A DNA stretch of 64,000 nt, taken from assembly GCF_026151205.1 (NCBI RefSeq), contig NC_087074.1, positions 20,081,240-20,145,239 on the forward strand, written 5' to 3'. Under the pieces are notes generated by a model, which was not told the DNA's origin, did no database searches, and saw only the letters and a program-made list of their open reading frames with translations. Position 1 is the first letter of the stretch. Every line of letters starts with the position of its first letter. A program made the translations under genes and the position numbers. Positions 42,950-53,689 of this stretch are shown piece after piece. The DNA is from Bolinopsis microptera. Taxonomy: Eukaryota > Ctenophora > Tentaculata > Lobata > Bolinopsidae.

Positions 42950-44047
42950 AATAACGGAACCTTCATTATGAAGTTACGAGATGATAATATAATTGGGAGG
43001 CAAAGTGGGTATCGGGCTTGGGGCTCAAAATTTGGCCGCTGTCGAGTGGGTCTGCCTAAAATTCACAGATCTAGCTATGGGTCTGAGACATTTGTAAAAA
43101 AAAAACCTTAGCGTACGGCTCACTTTTTAGCCATTTTTATCCATATTTCCATTATTTTGACTAAAACCAAGACAAATAGAAGTCAAATAAGGTTGGATTG
43201 TGTTGACTATGTTGACTAGACTATCAAATAACATCATAATATGCAATTCAATAATTAAATTTACTGAGTTTTTGCCATTTTATTTGCTTACAACTTTTTC
43301 AGAGGTAAAAGGCACAAAAAATGAACTTTACCCTATTTTCGCATATTTTTGTAGTAAAAATTCAATATCTTCCACATTTTAAACACTAAAGTAATGAAAC
43401 TTTTAGGAGATGGTCTCAACAGTATGATGCGCTGAACAGTGACGAATGTTTTACCAGAGATATAAATTTGTTCAAGTTGAGAAATAATTGATGCCCCTAG
43501 ACTGATACCCTAGCGTATGCCCAAAATGGACGATTTTGGCTATTGCAGACCTCTTGGGGGTATTTGAGGCCTAAAAATTGGCATGAATACAGAGTAGATG
43601 TCACTGAACAAGATAAAAGTGTCAAGTGGAAGATTTGGAAAAATTGGAAAAAAACGTGTGTCCGTCACAGTCGCGTCTGTCACAATTTGAAAATGGCACC
43701 ACACAAACAAAAATTGAGCAATCTCCAAGAAAATGGCATCTTAGAAATCCCTAAACCTTCTTCTATCATTGTAATTCCAAATTAGAGACAATAGATAACT
43801 TTTTGAGATAAATTTGGGTACCATCTGAGTAGACACCCAAAAAAAGTGTCATATTTAAGTCGCATCCGTCACAGGGGTGCTATCTCAGAAAGTAATAATG
43901 GTAGGGGTCTGAAATTTTCACACAACCTGTACCTGTAGAAAGGTTAAATGTGGACTAATAAACAGTTGGAGCTGATAAATAAATAACATCTCGAGTACAA
44001 CATTCGTTTGAACTTTTAAAAACAGCAAAATCGTGGTGTCCGTCACG
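42950..44047. other. right interior of the possible insertion, no gene
   Basis: Contains repeated CGTCCGTCACAG-type motifs (about 43665, 43863, 44038) shared with 35.7-35.9 kb. No coding signal. Confidence 0.5.
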
Positions 44048-44087
44048 GTGGAATTGCCCACAAATTTATATATTTCACACTTCACAG

Positions 44088-44324
44088 GTGGCTACTGAGA
44101 CAGCTTACACGTTACGGGCTTGAGCAAAACAGGGAGAAGTCCCTACGGATGTCGACAATTGGGCGAATTCTGCCCCGGTATCTCAGGCTTGACAACGGCC
44201 GGGGGGTCATATCGTTGAACAGACGATATGGCCGGACAAAGAGGGAGCGGGCCTCTCGGCAAGTCCGAATGGACAAATTAGCCGCACAGATAGTGCAGCT
44301 ACAAACACAGTACCGGCTGTTAGA
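44088..44324 (+). CDS. Arg-rich coiled-coil exon
   Basis: Acceptor CACTTCACAG, donor TTAGA|GTAAGT. The frame reads WLLRQLTRYGLEQNREKSLR, GRILPRYLRLDNGRGVISLN, RRYGRTKRERASRQVRMDKL and AAQIVQLQTQYRLL. It starts in the phase left by the donor at 35250 (AG|G = Arg) and ends in the phase of 44438. Basic first half, coiled-coil second half; possibly nucleic-acid binding. No family recognised. Confidence 0.6.
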
Positions 44325-44437
44325 GTAAGTTTAAATTTAAAGTCAATATTGAAATAACGTTACACATATTTGTACTAGCAATCTAGAAGTAATTCATACA
44401 AAATGACAAAAATGTAAAGTGTTATATTATTCCTCAG

Positions 44438-44567
44438 AGAAGAGGCAGCCACAGAAAGAGCAGCAGAGGTTGCCAACAATACAGAGCCCTCGCATGATGA
44501 CCACTTACGATCCCCGACCAGTGAATTTGAAATAATTTCGTTGTGCTTGAATAAAATAAGTTGTTAG
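44438..44567 (+). CDS. terminal exon of the same gene
   Basis: Acceptor TTATTCCTCAG. Continues in frame as EEEAATERAAEVANNTEPSH, then DDHLRSPTSEFEIISLCLN, to TAG at 44565. AATAAA overlaps the end of the frame at 44550-44555. Acidic end after a basic start. Confidence 0.55.
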
Positions 44568-44836
44568 TAACATTCGACAGTATAGAATCTTAGAATGTCT
44601 TTTATGGAAAAATCACGAAAGAGCTAATGAAAAAAGTTGAAGATAATAAACCCCTGGAAACATCAATGTGAGTAAAGCTAAAGTTTAACATAAACTCCTG
44701 ATAAAACATATAATCAAATCAGTAAATTAGTCCGTTAATTAATACTTCATTAGTGAACTGTATTTTTCCCTCAAGACCGTCTAAAATGTAAATTAAAAGT
44801 TTTGTAAAAGTTGTCGAATTGTTGTCTAGTGTTACC

Positions 44837-45000
44837 ATTTTTATATTATCAGAGTACGGCATGAATCCGCAACACCTCCCCCTCGATCACCCACCCTATC
44901 CTATCGATCAACACCTCCAGCCCCTCGATCAACACCTCCCCCTCGATCGCCCACCCCATCCACTCCTACACCAGTGCACCACAGCCGCTACCAGAAATGT
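44837..45000 (+). CDS. Ser/Thr/Pro-repeat exon (candidate)
   Basis: After ATATTATCAG one frame reads VRHESATPPPRSPTLSYRST, then PPAPRSTPPPRSPTPSTPTP, to TAG near 45000. TPPPRSPT occurs twice. A second frame is also open across it, so the reading frame is uncertain. Confidence 0.35.
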
Positions 45001-45267
45001 TAGTTTTTATTTGTACAGAAATGTTAGAATCAAACTTATAATAACACAGTTCTCATTAGTCGTTATAACGAATAATATAAATATTGTATGTACGTAGAAA
45101 TGAAAACAATTTAAAAGTCTCCAAATTGATGTGTGCTCTCACCATGTTGAATGTTGATATTATCAGAGTGGGTTCAGAACCATTGGCACCCATCATTGCA
45201 TCAACATAGAGGTGCCAATATTTCCGCACACTATGGACTTCTAAGTGTTCTTCTGTAGGGTCAAGAA

Positions 45268-45330
45268 CACTTATCAGACATTCCCTGATGTGAAGTCTGT
45301 ATTCAAGTGAGTAAAAACGAACCCCTTAAG
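45268..45330 (+). repeat. duplicate of the YQTFPD exon segment
   Basis: ACTTATCAGACATTCCCTGA to CCCCTTA matches 35084-35145 with few changes. A TGA (AAGTGAGT) replaces GGA of the other copy. The copia element inserted directly after it. Confidence 0.85.
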
Positions 45331-45579
45331 TGTTATTGGAATAAAACGACTTGATGATGATAAACAATCTGAAAGGAAAATATATCAAACATATAAAACA
45401 TATAAATCATATAAATGAATCCATAACAATTAGCAGGGTGAAATCAAACGAACGAAAAGGTGTGAGTAAACAATTAAATACTTAAACTCACAAACTTACC
45501 ACTGGGTAGATCTCATAAACATTGCTAAAATATAAACAGATTAGATAATTGAAATAATAAGAACTATTTCAATATAACA
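45331..45579 (-). repeat. copia 3' LTR
   Basis: 249 bp, TG...CA ends (TGTTATTGG...TATAACA on the plus strand). Identical to 50828-51076 by eye. Confidence 0.97.
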
Positions 45580-46143
45580 ATCTCCCGCCAAACAAAAGCC
45601 AAATATAAAAAATTGTCTACCCAGTCAAATGCTACAAAAACTACATATCTTCATGTACCCAGAGGAACAGTGATTGTTTAAATTAAAACTTTAGACTTTT
45701 CCCATGAATAAAATATTAAAATAATAATCATGCACAAACAACACACTTACAAGTTGGAAACAACTTGTTTAAAATAAATTAAAAACTTAAGGTTTTACAT
45801 TGAATTACAAATGATCTACTCAAAGTACAACTTTTAAAAGAACAATTCAATTCACTGGATACAACAGTTTTCATCTAAAATTCAGTTTATATTGAAACAC
45901 ATCTATACACTTTATGTAAACCCAAAATATATACTTTAAGTGGAAATCAACAATCTCCTCACAACCAGTCCTCTAAAACAAACCTCACTACTAGTCCATA
46001 ATTCCCACCTCAAAAAAAAATTGAGCCCACACAAATTAAACACGGTGCTTCAACACAACAGAACCAAAATTCTCCTGCAATCCAGTGAAGTGTCTGAACA
46101 GAAACAAAAGAGACTTTTCGAAGACTGATGAAGGAATTCTTTT

Positions 46144-49100
46144 CTACAGCTGGATGTTAAACTCTCCTGTGGTGAGGACATGAATCAATGACTCATTTGG
46201 AGCAGTAGTCTTGGTCAGACAATCAGCCAATTGCAGTTCAGTTGGAGTCCATTTTACTTCTGCAACTTCTTTTAATTCCAGTTGTTCTCTTATTGATGCT
46301 ACTTCTCGTCTCAACTTCAAATCATCAGCTTGGGAAGTTGAATTGATGTTATCCCATAGCGATTTGCTATCAGTTATCCCTATAATAGGAATAAGATCAT
46401 GATTAACTACATCATCTTTTCCAAGATTCATGATCTGCGTCAGAGTTTGCTTTAAATTAATTGCTTCATCTAGGCATTTACCAAGTGCTATACCCTCTGC
46501 ATAGATAATTGTTTTGGCAACTCTCTCTAGTTTTCTGCTACACCAAGACAGTGGTGCCAATTTCCCTTTTCCACTAAGAAATATAACAAAACTGCGAGTA
46601 CTAGATGTTTTGTCTGGTAAATTACTTAGTGCTGCGTCAGAAAATGCAAGGATCTTCAAGTCCCGAACATTACAGTGAGGTATACCGAAATGAATCTTTA
46701 CCGTTGTCTTATTCATTTTCTTCACAACTTTGTTGATCCTTAAGATATCCTTAATGTGAGGCTTGCTAGCCATCATGCTACATTCTAGTACAGGAAACCG
46801 AATATCAGGTCTAGATTGAGAGGATATCCATTGAAGCTTTCCTAGTAACTGTTGGTATAACTTTTTTTCACTTTGGTTGGCTTCGTGATCTGTCTGCTTG
46901 CTCCTAGCTATCGGCAATTCTATCGGTTTGATTCCTGACTGGTACGTGATTTGATCAATCACAATGCTGTTCCTGTCCTGGTTGATGTTCCAACCAACGT
47001 AAGTAAATGTACCTTTGTTTCTTGAACTGATCTCAAATTCTGCTGACAATTTCTCTATTATCTCTTTGTAAAATTTGTCGTTTCCTCCTATTAAAAAATC
47101 GTCAACGTGCAACACACAGAATCCACTCAGTTCATTTTCTACATGATATACATACACCGATGGGTCTAAGGTCAGAGGCTTACAACCATATTCAGTGAGT
47201 TTCTTTTTCATGGTTATGAACCATTTTCTTGCTCCATCATTTAAGCCATATATCGGTTTCTTTATCTTCCACACAATCTCGTTGCTTGTTCTGAACTCTT
47301 TAGGAGGGATCATGAGAACTATTCTATCGAGATCATTTGACTGGAGAAATGCTGCTCTTATATCTAAACTCTCCAATCTCCAGGCTTGAATATTACACAT
47401 AATGATGCACATTCTCATCACACTTTTCTGTGCGGTGGGTGAATCCGAAATCGGTGCGTCTACTTCCTGAAAGCCTCTTGCAACAAGTCGAAATTTGTAT
47501 GTCATCTCGTTTCTTAGCTGTTTCGATTCATTGACCCATCTGCATGACAACAAATCATGGTCTGGGTAGTCACTTTTATTGACTTCTTCATAAACACCAA
47601 ACCTTTTCCATTTCTCAATTTCTTTCTCTTTTGCTTGAATATTATCTCGGGGTTTTTCATCAACGTTTTGAATAAATATTTCCCATGATAACTGGTCTAT
47701 AATGTTAGTTATTTCTTGTGATGTGGCATCTTCTTTGATCCAATCCACTTCATCAAGATTTAATCCAGACATGGCCCCAGACCTCAAGTTCTTCACATTC
47801 CAGTAATTACTGATTGTTCCCGATTTCTTTCCCCCTCTATTAATGACCATTGCTACAACCCATTCTTTTTCTGTGTCAGACATCTTATAGAATATCTTAT
47901 CTCCAGGTTTAACAGTTGATTCCTTTTTTGTTTTTCTTTCAGTTTCAGCATCTGTTCTTCTTTCAATTTGGTTATCAGTTATCCTGATAGTCTTTTGCTG
48001 GTTTGATTCATCGATGACTTCTCTAGTGTTATCTGTAACATTCACTTCCTCACAGGCTTCACTAACACTTACTTCTCCCAAGACTTCATTAACTCTGTCA
48101 ACCTCAGAAACTTCACTTACTTTCTCTTCTTCAGATACCTTTTCAGTATCATCGTCAGACTCGCTGTCGCTTTCTGATGAGGTATCATTTTCTCTTGGTC
48201 TTCTGTCTTTGTTTGCTTTCAAGCACGTTACGTTATTGTTCACTAGCTTGTCATCAGCAACTCGTTTGAGAACTAGTTTACATGGGTGAACCTTGACTAA
48301 TCTACCTGAACCGGATTTAACCAATACTTGGCTCCCATCTTGTGCAATCACTTTGCCTGGTCCCTGCCAGTTCTTCATTTTCAGCCTTTTGTAGTAAACA
48401 GTATCCCCTGAGCAGAATCTTTTGTGAGTGCCTTCATAAACACGTCCCCTAAGAGCCCTTGCAATTCGATCAGAATTTTCTGCTTTAATGTATGCTAATC
48501 GTGCAGTACGTAAACTATTTAGGTGATCAGCAACTATATGGCTGGCTGTCTCCGAAGACAATGCAGGAAGTTTGTTGCTTGAATTTCCCGGTATGTGAGG
48601 ATTGTAACCAAAAACCAACTGATATGGCGAGAAGCCATAGATATTAATCAGTGAATTCTTAGCATGCACTGCCCACATAAGAGCAGTTTGAAGAGAACAG
48701 TCAACATCCTCTATAATCTTTTCTGTCATTTCACCGATCAGAAGATTGTGTCGTTCACACACTCCATTGGAGAAAGGGGCTTCAGCTGCTGTGCTTCTCT
48801 GAACTATATTAAAAGCTTCACATATAGGCTCCCATTTCTCACCCTGAAATTCTCCTCCGTTATCACTCAATATACGTTGGGGAGGCCCAAAAATTGATAC
48901 CCATATCATGAAAAACTTTTCGATTATTTCATTAGGGTCTTTACTCTTGACAACATGTGCTGCTGAGAACCTTGTAAGGTAGTCAATACAATGAAGTACC
49001 CATTTCCCTTTTATCAATTTTAAATCCATAGCTATCAACTCGTTAAATTGGTTTGCTAGTGGTAAGCACACTGTTGGTCTAGGGGATGCTCTTTGGTGTT

Positions 49101-50787
49101 TCAAACAAAAATCACAAGATTTCTGTAATAGTTCTAGTTCCTTCTCAAGCTCTTTATTGCTTTTTCCAGCATTTCTCATTAGTTTGATGATTCTACTGCT
49201 ACTTGCATGGGCAAACCTCCTATGAAGCTTTAAAGCCTTTTTCTTCACGTCTATGTTTGCTTCGTTTACACAGTCAGAAACAGTATTTACATATATCTCT
49301 TGGCTATTACTGCTAAGTGACAACGCATAGTGTCCACTTGATGTTGTTTCAAGGTCAAACATTTGCCCATCTACAGCAACCTTATCTTGTTCAAAATTTA
49401 TCTGCATGCCCATTGTCTTCATTGTTTTAAGGGACAATAATAAAGGAATATCAGTTTCAACAACATGGACTTCTAGCTTGATCTGTTTTTCACATAGTTT
49501 CACAGGAAGGTGAACCATCTTTAATGCTCTGAGTTTCCCTACACCAAATCGGAAAACAGTATCAGATGGGAATTCTTTTAGGTCCTTCTTTGTGTTCTCA
49601 TCCACACTTTCTATGTAACAATCATACCACTCCTTTCCACAAACGGTCTTGCTAGCTCCACTATCCAACACAGCTTTGTTAACTGTTTCTCCTACCAGCA
49701 GTATATCTTCCACTTCATTTCCAACATCAGATTGGAAAAAAACTTGTTTTTCTTGACCATTGTTTGTTTCTTCTTGAGAGTAGTGGAAGTTCCCATCATT
49801 TTCTGGTGACACATTACAATTTTCATCCTCTGCATAAAATGATTCTTTCTCATTGGATCTCCCTCTGTAATTTCGACTGTTTTGGTTATTTCTTGGTCCA
49901 TAACTCATAGGTTTTGAACCCAAGCTTTTTACTAAAGCTTGTAAGTCACGTAAGTGGGGACAGTCCTTAATCCAATGAGTGATATCTCCACAGCCATAGC
50001 ATTTTCTGTTGTTTCCTTTGTTTGGGTGGACACTGGGGCAATCTTTAATCCAGTGGTTTGATTCTCCACACCCATAGCACTGTTTATTGGCCGAATTTCT
50101 GTTCACATAAGGTCGTCTGTTTTGGCTTCCACTCTGATAAAATATGTCATTTTTTTCAGTTTCGTGTCCATAATGAACATTATGAATTCCATAGCCTGTT
50201 TCATTGTACATTGTTATTGGTTGATCATAATCCATTGGTTCCTCTTTTACCTGAATCATGTCTGTGCATTCACCTTTCACAGCATTCCTCCCAGGACATT
50301 TTTCTGTTATTCTCAATAGAGCATCTTTAGCATTAGCAAAAGTCATTGTGGAACATGATGAACGAGCAATCAGGTAATGATTGGGGAGTAAATTCGCAGC
50401 TCTGAGAATCTTGGTTGCTAGGACGATATCAGGTAAAACTACCTTTCCAGCTTTAAGTTCATTTATCTTCTGTTCATATATATGTATGAATTCTTTCATA
50501 TTTTGGTCTTGTCTTCTAAGCAATCGGTCAAATTCATCACATTTCATTGAAAGATCATTGTCCTCCACATAAACTTTATCCATTAAGGCTATCACTTCTG
50601 TAGAAGATACTTTATCCGGGTCTACTGCTAAAGCAATATCTAAAGCCCTTCCTGACATGTTAAGTATTAAAGCGGCTCCTCTTTTGTCTTGGTCAATATC
50701 AGTCACTTTTTCCCACAGGTTAACAAGTAGTTTCCATCGCGTATAGTTTGATCCATCAAACTTTGGCGTTGCATACTTCCGAGACAT
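46144..50787 (-). CDS. copia gag-pol polyprotein
   Basis: 1547 codons, one frame. The gag region (residues 1-230) has two CCHC knuckles at 237-250 and 263-276 (CYGCGESNHWIKDC, CYGCGDITHWIKDC). Aspartic protease DSGA at 375-378. Integrase has zinc-binding H522, H526, C558, C561 and the DD35E triad D588, D642, E678. Reverse transcriptase has LDIRAAF (D1142) and HVDD (1229-1230). RNase H lies in the last 200 residues (AFSDAA..., ITDSKS). The domain order protease-integrase-RT-RNase H defines the copia class. The start is the first ATG, 40 bases from the LTR. All key residues are present, so it looks autonomous. Confidence 0.97.
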   Translation of the reverse strand: MSRKYATPKFDGSNYTRWKLLVNLWEKVTDIDQDKRGAALILNMSGRALDIALAVDPDKVSSTEVIALMDKVYVEDNDLSMKCDEFDRLLRRQDQNMKEFIHIYEQKINELKAGKVVLPDIVLATKILRAANLLPNHYLIARSSCSTMTFANAKDALLRITEKCPGRNAVKGECTDMIQVKEEPMDYDQPITMYNETGYGIHNVHYGHETEKNDIFYQSGSQNRRPYVNRNSANKQCYGCGESNHWIKDCPSVHPNKGNNRKCYGCGDITHWIKDCPHLRDLQALVKSLGSKPMSYGPRNNQNSRNYRGRSNEKESFYAEDENCNVSPENDGNFHYSQEETNNGQEKQVFFQSDVGNEVEDILLVGETVNKAVLDSGASKTVCGKEWYDCYIESVDENTKKDLKEFPSDTVFRFGVGKLRALKMVHLPVKLCEKQIKLEVHVVETDIPLLLSLKTMKTMGMQINFEQDKVAVDGQMFDLETTSSGHYALSLSSNSQEIYVNTVSDCVNEANIDVKKKALKLHRRFAHASSSRIIKLMRNAGKSNKELEKELELLQKSCDFCLKHQRASPRPTVCLPLANQFNELIAMDLKLIKGKWVLHCIDYLTRFSAAHVVKSKDPNEIIEKFFMIWVSIFGPPQRILSDNGGEFQGEKWEPICEAFNIVQRSTAAEAPFSNGVCERHNLLIGEMTEKIIEDVDCSLQTALMWAVHAKNSLINIYGFSPYQLVFGYNPHIPGNSSNKLPALSSETASHIVADHLNSLRTARLAYIKAENSDRIARALRGRVYEGTHKRFCSGDTVYYKRLKMKNWQGPGKVIAQDGSQVLVKSGSGRLVKVHPCKLVLKRVADDKLVNNNVTCLKANKDRRPRENDTSSESDSESDDDTEKVSEEEKVSEVSEVDRVNEVLGEVSVSEACEEVNVTDNTREVIDESNQQKTIRITDNQIERRTDAETERKTKKESTVKPGDKIFYKMSDTEKEWVVAMVINRGGKKSGTISNYWNVKNLRSGAMSGLNLDEVDWIKEDATSQEITNIIDQLSWEIFIQNVDEKPRDNIQAKEKEIEKWKRFGVYEEVNKSDYPDHDLLSCRWVNESKQLRNEMTYKFRLVARGFQEVDAPISDSPTAQKSVMRMCIIMCNIQAWRLESLDIRAAFLQSNDLDRIVLMIPPKEFRTSNEIVWKIKKPIYGLNDGARKWFITMKKKLTEYGCKPLTLDPSVYVYHVENELSGFCVLHVDDFLIGGNDKFYKEIIEKLSAEFEISSRNKGTFTYVGWNINQDRNSIVIDQITYQSGIKPIELPIARSKQTDHEANQSEKKLYQQLLGKLQWISSQSRPDIRFPVLECSMMASKPHIKDILRINKVVKKMNKTTVKIHFGIPHCNVRDLKILAFSDAALSNLPDKTSSTRSFVIFLSGKGKLAPLSWCSRKLERVAKTIIYAEGIALGKCLDEAINLKQTLTQIMNLGKDDVVNHDLIPIIGITDSKSLWDNINSTSQADDLKLRREVASIREQLELKEVAEVKWTPTELQLADCLTKTTAPNESLIHVLTTGEFNIQL

Positions 50788-50827
50788 GGTGACAGTTCGT
50801 TTCTCTCCAACTCCGTTCTGCTACCAA

Positions 50828-51076
50828 TGTTATTGGAATAAAACGACTTGATGATGATAAACAATCTGAAAGGAAAATATATCAAACATATAAAACATAT
50901 AAATCATATAAATGAATCCATAACAATTAGCAGGGTGAAATCAAACGAACGAAAAGGTGTGAGTAAACAATTAAATACTTAAACTCACAAACTTACCACT
51001 GGGTAGATCTCATAAACATTGCTAAAATATAAACAGATTAGATAATTGAAATAATAAGAACTATTTCAATATAACA
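50828..51076 (-). repeat. copia 5' LTR
   Basis: 249 bp, identical to the 3' LTR. It would hold the element promoter. Confidence 0.97.
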
Positions 51077-51427
51077 TTAAGGTCTCGTATTCAGACAAAC
51101 TCATCTGGAGGTAATTATGATTATAATTGTTACTATGTCAATAAAAAGTAAGACTCGGCTTTATTCATAAATTAATGATATTTAAACAATCAATTATGAT
51201 TGATTTTTTTATTGAAATGAACGAAAATTATAACTTGTATCACAAACAAACTGTCAAATTAATGAAAATGTGAAAGAGTTGACTGGGATATTTCTCAGCG
51301 ACATGACGAACGGAGTGAGGAGTGCAAAGCAGTGAAACAGAAATATACAAATGTCAGGGATGCTACTGAATGGGTGAAGACGGAGAAATATGCTTAGTTT
51401 ATTGCTAAGCATGAGGACATGTTTTTG

Positions 51428-51893
51428 TTGTGTCGTGTATTTTACAAAAGTAACTGCGTCAATCATGTCACCAAAAACTTTAGGAAAGAAATAGAAGTAT
51501 TTTCTAAATCTGGGCTCAAAATTGATGGACGACCCGGTCTAAACATGGAATTGGACCAACAGCTATAGCTAAACTATCAAATCAGTCATCATGACAAACA
51601 GAATTGAAGGAAAGCCTCAAGAGTCTGAGGTCAGGACTGCTCAATCAAAGATGAAGTCAGGAATAATGGCCATTCATTACCATTCGAGCATGATTGAAAA
51701 TGATGAAGTAAGACTCCAGTGGTGTCCATGAGGAGAGGAGAGCTGGTGTCCTTGCCAAAGAGGGGTTCAGAATTGGGACGGGGCCAAAACACACCACCTC
51801 TCACCACTCTTGCTACCCCACCTGGTGAAAATATTCGATGCCAGATCAACAGACATATTTCATATTTCAAGAACAAAGGCAAAAATCAAAACA
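51428..51893 (+). pseudogene. Mutator-like transposase remnant
   Basis: Successive frames give NCVNHVTKNFRKEIEVFSKS, GLKIDGRPGLNMELDQQL (stop), then SGIMAIHYHSSMIENDEVRL QWCP, then GEESWCPCQRGVQNWDGAKT HHLSPLLLPHLVKIF. Pattern NHVTK...G.G.L....I...., then H..S......H..CP.G..SWC..Q, is the C-terminal half of a Mutator-like transposase family common in invertebrates (recalled from memory). At least two stops and two frame changes show that it is dead. Confidence 0.6.
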
Positions 51894-52142
51894 TAACGTT
51901 TTTGCATAACACCCTAAATAGGGTTGGGCAAGAATAATAATAGGACCGGTTTTTATCCTGGCGAGGTTTTGTCTGTAGATGGAGATGAGGCTACCATAAC
52001 ATTAATTATGGCACCTGTCAAAGGCTCCACTCAGTTCTGGATTTGGCCAGCCAGGAAGGACACTTAAACACTCAGCAAACTATCAGTGCTAAAAGTACGG
52101 CCGAGATTTTCAAGTTAAGTCCTTAACTTATTAACACGAGTT

Positions 52143-52206
52143 TGATAAGTTAGTTGAACTGGGATACAGTCTAGAACAAGACGTACAAACTTCAAGAAAC
52201 ATCAAC
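52143..52206 (+). pseudogene. DKLVELG exon module, copy 1
   Basis: FDKLVELGYSLEQDVQTSRN, then a stop. It is one of five copies (others at 58086, 58979, 59563 and 60176). Confidence 0.5.
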
Positions 52207-52390
52207 TGATGTTTCAAATTACAGAGAAAAGAAAAAAGACCAGGGCTTCTCTTGAATTCATGGCCAACAGTAAGTTTTTACAGTAAGTTATTTACATTTA
52301 CAAATCCATTCGGTATCGTCATTGGGTATATTTGCTAATACTCTCACACTCAAACCATATCCAATATCGTAAATCTTGCATTTTTAGCAG

Positions 52391-52465
52391 GAATAAATCA
52401 GTCACAAATGGATAAATCGTCAGTGGGATTACGACAGTGCTTACAGGTTAAGGTAAAAGACAAAG
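52391..52465 (+). CDS. 75 bp symmetrical small exon
   Basis: Acceptor TTTTTAGCAG, donor CAAAG|GTAAG, phases 1-1. Reads INQSQMDKSSVGLRQCLQVK VKDK. Belongs to the small-exon gene at 52-60 kb. No known domain. Confidence 0.4.
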
Positions 52466-52712
52466 GTAAGACATTATTATTACGGTAAGCAATATAATAT
52501 AATATATATATTCAGCTTCCAGTACCTCGATTGGTGACTGGTGTCACTCATACTGACCTCACTGATTGGTCACTGGTAAAAAATTCGGTGATTGAACAGA
52601 CATTAAAATGAGCGCTAGGGCCTCAAGAGTCCAATTAATGTCCGTTCAAATGAATTCCGATAATTATGTACGGTATAGTACGTATAAGTTATGACTCAAC
52701 AATTTTTTGCAG

Positions 52713-52808
52713 GTATCATGATCAACGATTAAAGTTATTATAACAGCTATTTCAATGCCAATGGTTCCAGCCACGGGCAACACTTGCAATATGAACCGAC
52801 CGGATATG
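52713..52808 (+). CDS. Tyr/Gln-rich exon, copy 1
   Basis: Acceptor AATTTTTTGCAG, donor GATATG|GTAAGT. The end of the exon reads SYFNANGSSHGQHLQYEPTG Y in the frame shared with copy 2 at 53166. The first part has a stop in that frame, so either an internal acceptor (TATAACAG, about 52742) is used or this copy is damaged. Confidence 0.4.
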
Positions 52809-53165
52809 GTAAGTAGTATTATTTCGAACCTTTTCCTGGGTTTTAATTTCCCCTCTTCCGATCTTATTCATAAAAAATCTAAAGTCTAAATCAAAATTTT
52901 AAAAATGCCATAATATGAACATATCCTTTTTCTGCAACCTTGCTAAAAATTTGGTAATTTTTTAGTAAGGAGATTTCGTCAAATATAAAATATGATATAA
53001 ATACTAAATTTAAGTAGAACAGCTAAATCTAGGACTTAATTTGAACGGACTTAATTTTAGCAGACAATAAAATGAAAGCTATATATAAGGGTCTCCAGTG
53101 TTCAATCAATGTCCGTTTAACTAAAGTCCGATAATGTGATACCTATAACTGAAAACATTTTGCAG

Positions 53166-53229
53166 GTTATGAAAAATCCGAATATGTATACTCCATATTA
53201 CAATCAGTATTCGCAACCGACCGGGTATG
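53166..53229 (+). CDS. Tyr/Gln-rich exon, copy 2
   Basis: Acceptor CATTTTGCAG, donor GTATG|GTAAGT. Reads VMKNPNMYTPYYNQYSQPTG Y (phase 0 in, 1 out). Joins in frame to the exon at 53341. Copy 1 ends in the same QYxxPTGYG. Low-complexity, prion-like composition. Confidence 0.5.
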
Positions 53230-53340
53230 GTAAGTAAAAAGAATCAAGTTTTCAAATTCATTTGCGAGCTGAAAATTGTCTTATCGATTTTGTAGTAGAT
53301 TTCGTCAACTATAAAAAATGATATAAATACTAAATTTCAG

Positions 53341-53422
53341 TTGATCATTTTATGCAATCTCTTCCTGGGGATATAGACATGGAAATTTCTACTACGCCTC
53401 TGAAGTCAACACCGAAGAAAAG
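53341..53422 (+). CDS. DIDMEI exon, copy 1
   Basis: Acceptor ACTAAATTTCAG, donor GAAAAG|GTAAGT, 82 bp, phases 1 and 2. Reads DHFMQSLPGDIDMEISTTPL KSTPKK. Paralogous to 58312-58390 with identical phases. The flanking introns are far more alike than the exons. Confidence 0.55.
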
Positions 53423-53578
53423 GTAAGTTTTGACAAAATTTAAAAAATGTTTTTTAGTTCTAACTTACTTTTTAAATTTATTTCAATCGAATGGGTTGAA
53501 AGTTTTGCTGTGATTTCTATTTTTTTGAACTTAGTTACTGGCATAAATATCAAAATATTTTATGTAATATATTTCAAG

Positions 53579-53675
53579 CGAGTTCGAAGCAATAGATGTA
53601 GATTTACAACCTACAGTTCCTACACCAACTAGAACTCCACTTATATATATAGGTTTAATAAACCTTCCCAACGAA
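53579..53675 (+). CDS. Thr/Pro-rich exon, copy 1
   Basis: Acceptor TATTTCAAG, donor AACGAA|GTAAGC, 97 bp. Continues in frame as EFEAIDVDLQPTVPTPTRTP LIYIGLINLPNE. Its paralogue at 58548 reads GWRTPLVSLEHLSEE. Confidence 0.5.
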
Positions 53676-53689
53676 GTAAGCTTTGTTTA

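Larger units (their letters stand above)
35352..44059. mobile_element. possible 8.7 kb insertion bounded by GGGCAATTCCAC inverted ends
   Basis: Left end GGGCAATTCCAC (35352-35363) and right end GTGGAATTGCCC (44048-44059) are 12 bp inverted repeats with ACAA immediately outside both (35348-35351, 44060-44063). Near both ends the motif TCGCGTCYGTCACA recurs in the same orientation. Inside lie a LINE-ORF1-like gene and two satellite blocks. The alternative is two separate single-ended copies. The flanking exons (35250 donor, 44088 acceptor) are phase compatible. Confidence 0.4.
45331..51076 (-). mobile_element. complete Ty1/copia LTR retrotransposon
   Basis: 5746 bp on the minus strand. LTRs 45331-45579 and 50828-51076 are each 249 bp and appear identical. 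The target duplication is TTAAG (45326-45330 and 51077-51081). Primer-binding site TTGGTAGCAGA next to the 5' LTR (50817-50827, minus strand) matches the 3' end of animal initiator Met tRNA. A purine tract GGCGGGAGAT borders the 3' LTR. One unbroken ORF fills the interior. Identical LTRs and an intact frame point to a very recent insertion. Confidence 0.97.

Noticed and set aside
42319-42950. Frames of 89-114 codons with FFNAKCRLNHPISQ repeats
   Set aside because: They follow the 118 bp tandem repeat and change frame with each indel.
46211-50572. Plus-strand frames of 60-91 codons across the copia element
   Set aside because: They are antisense shadows of the intact polyprotein and have no independent support.
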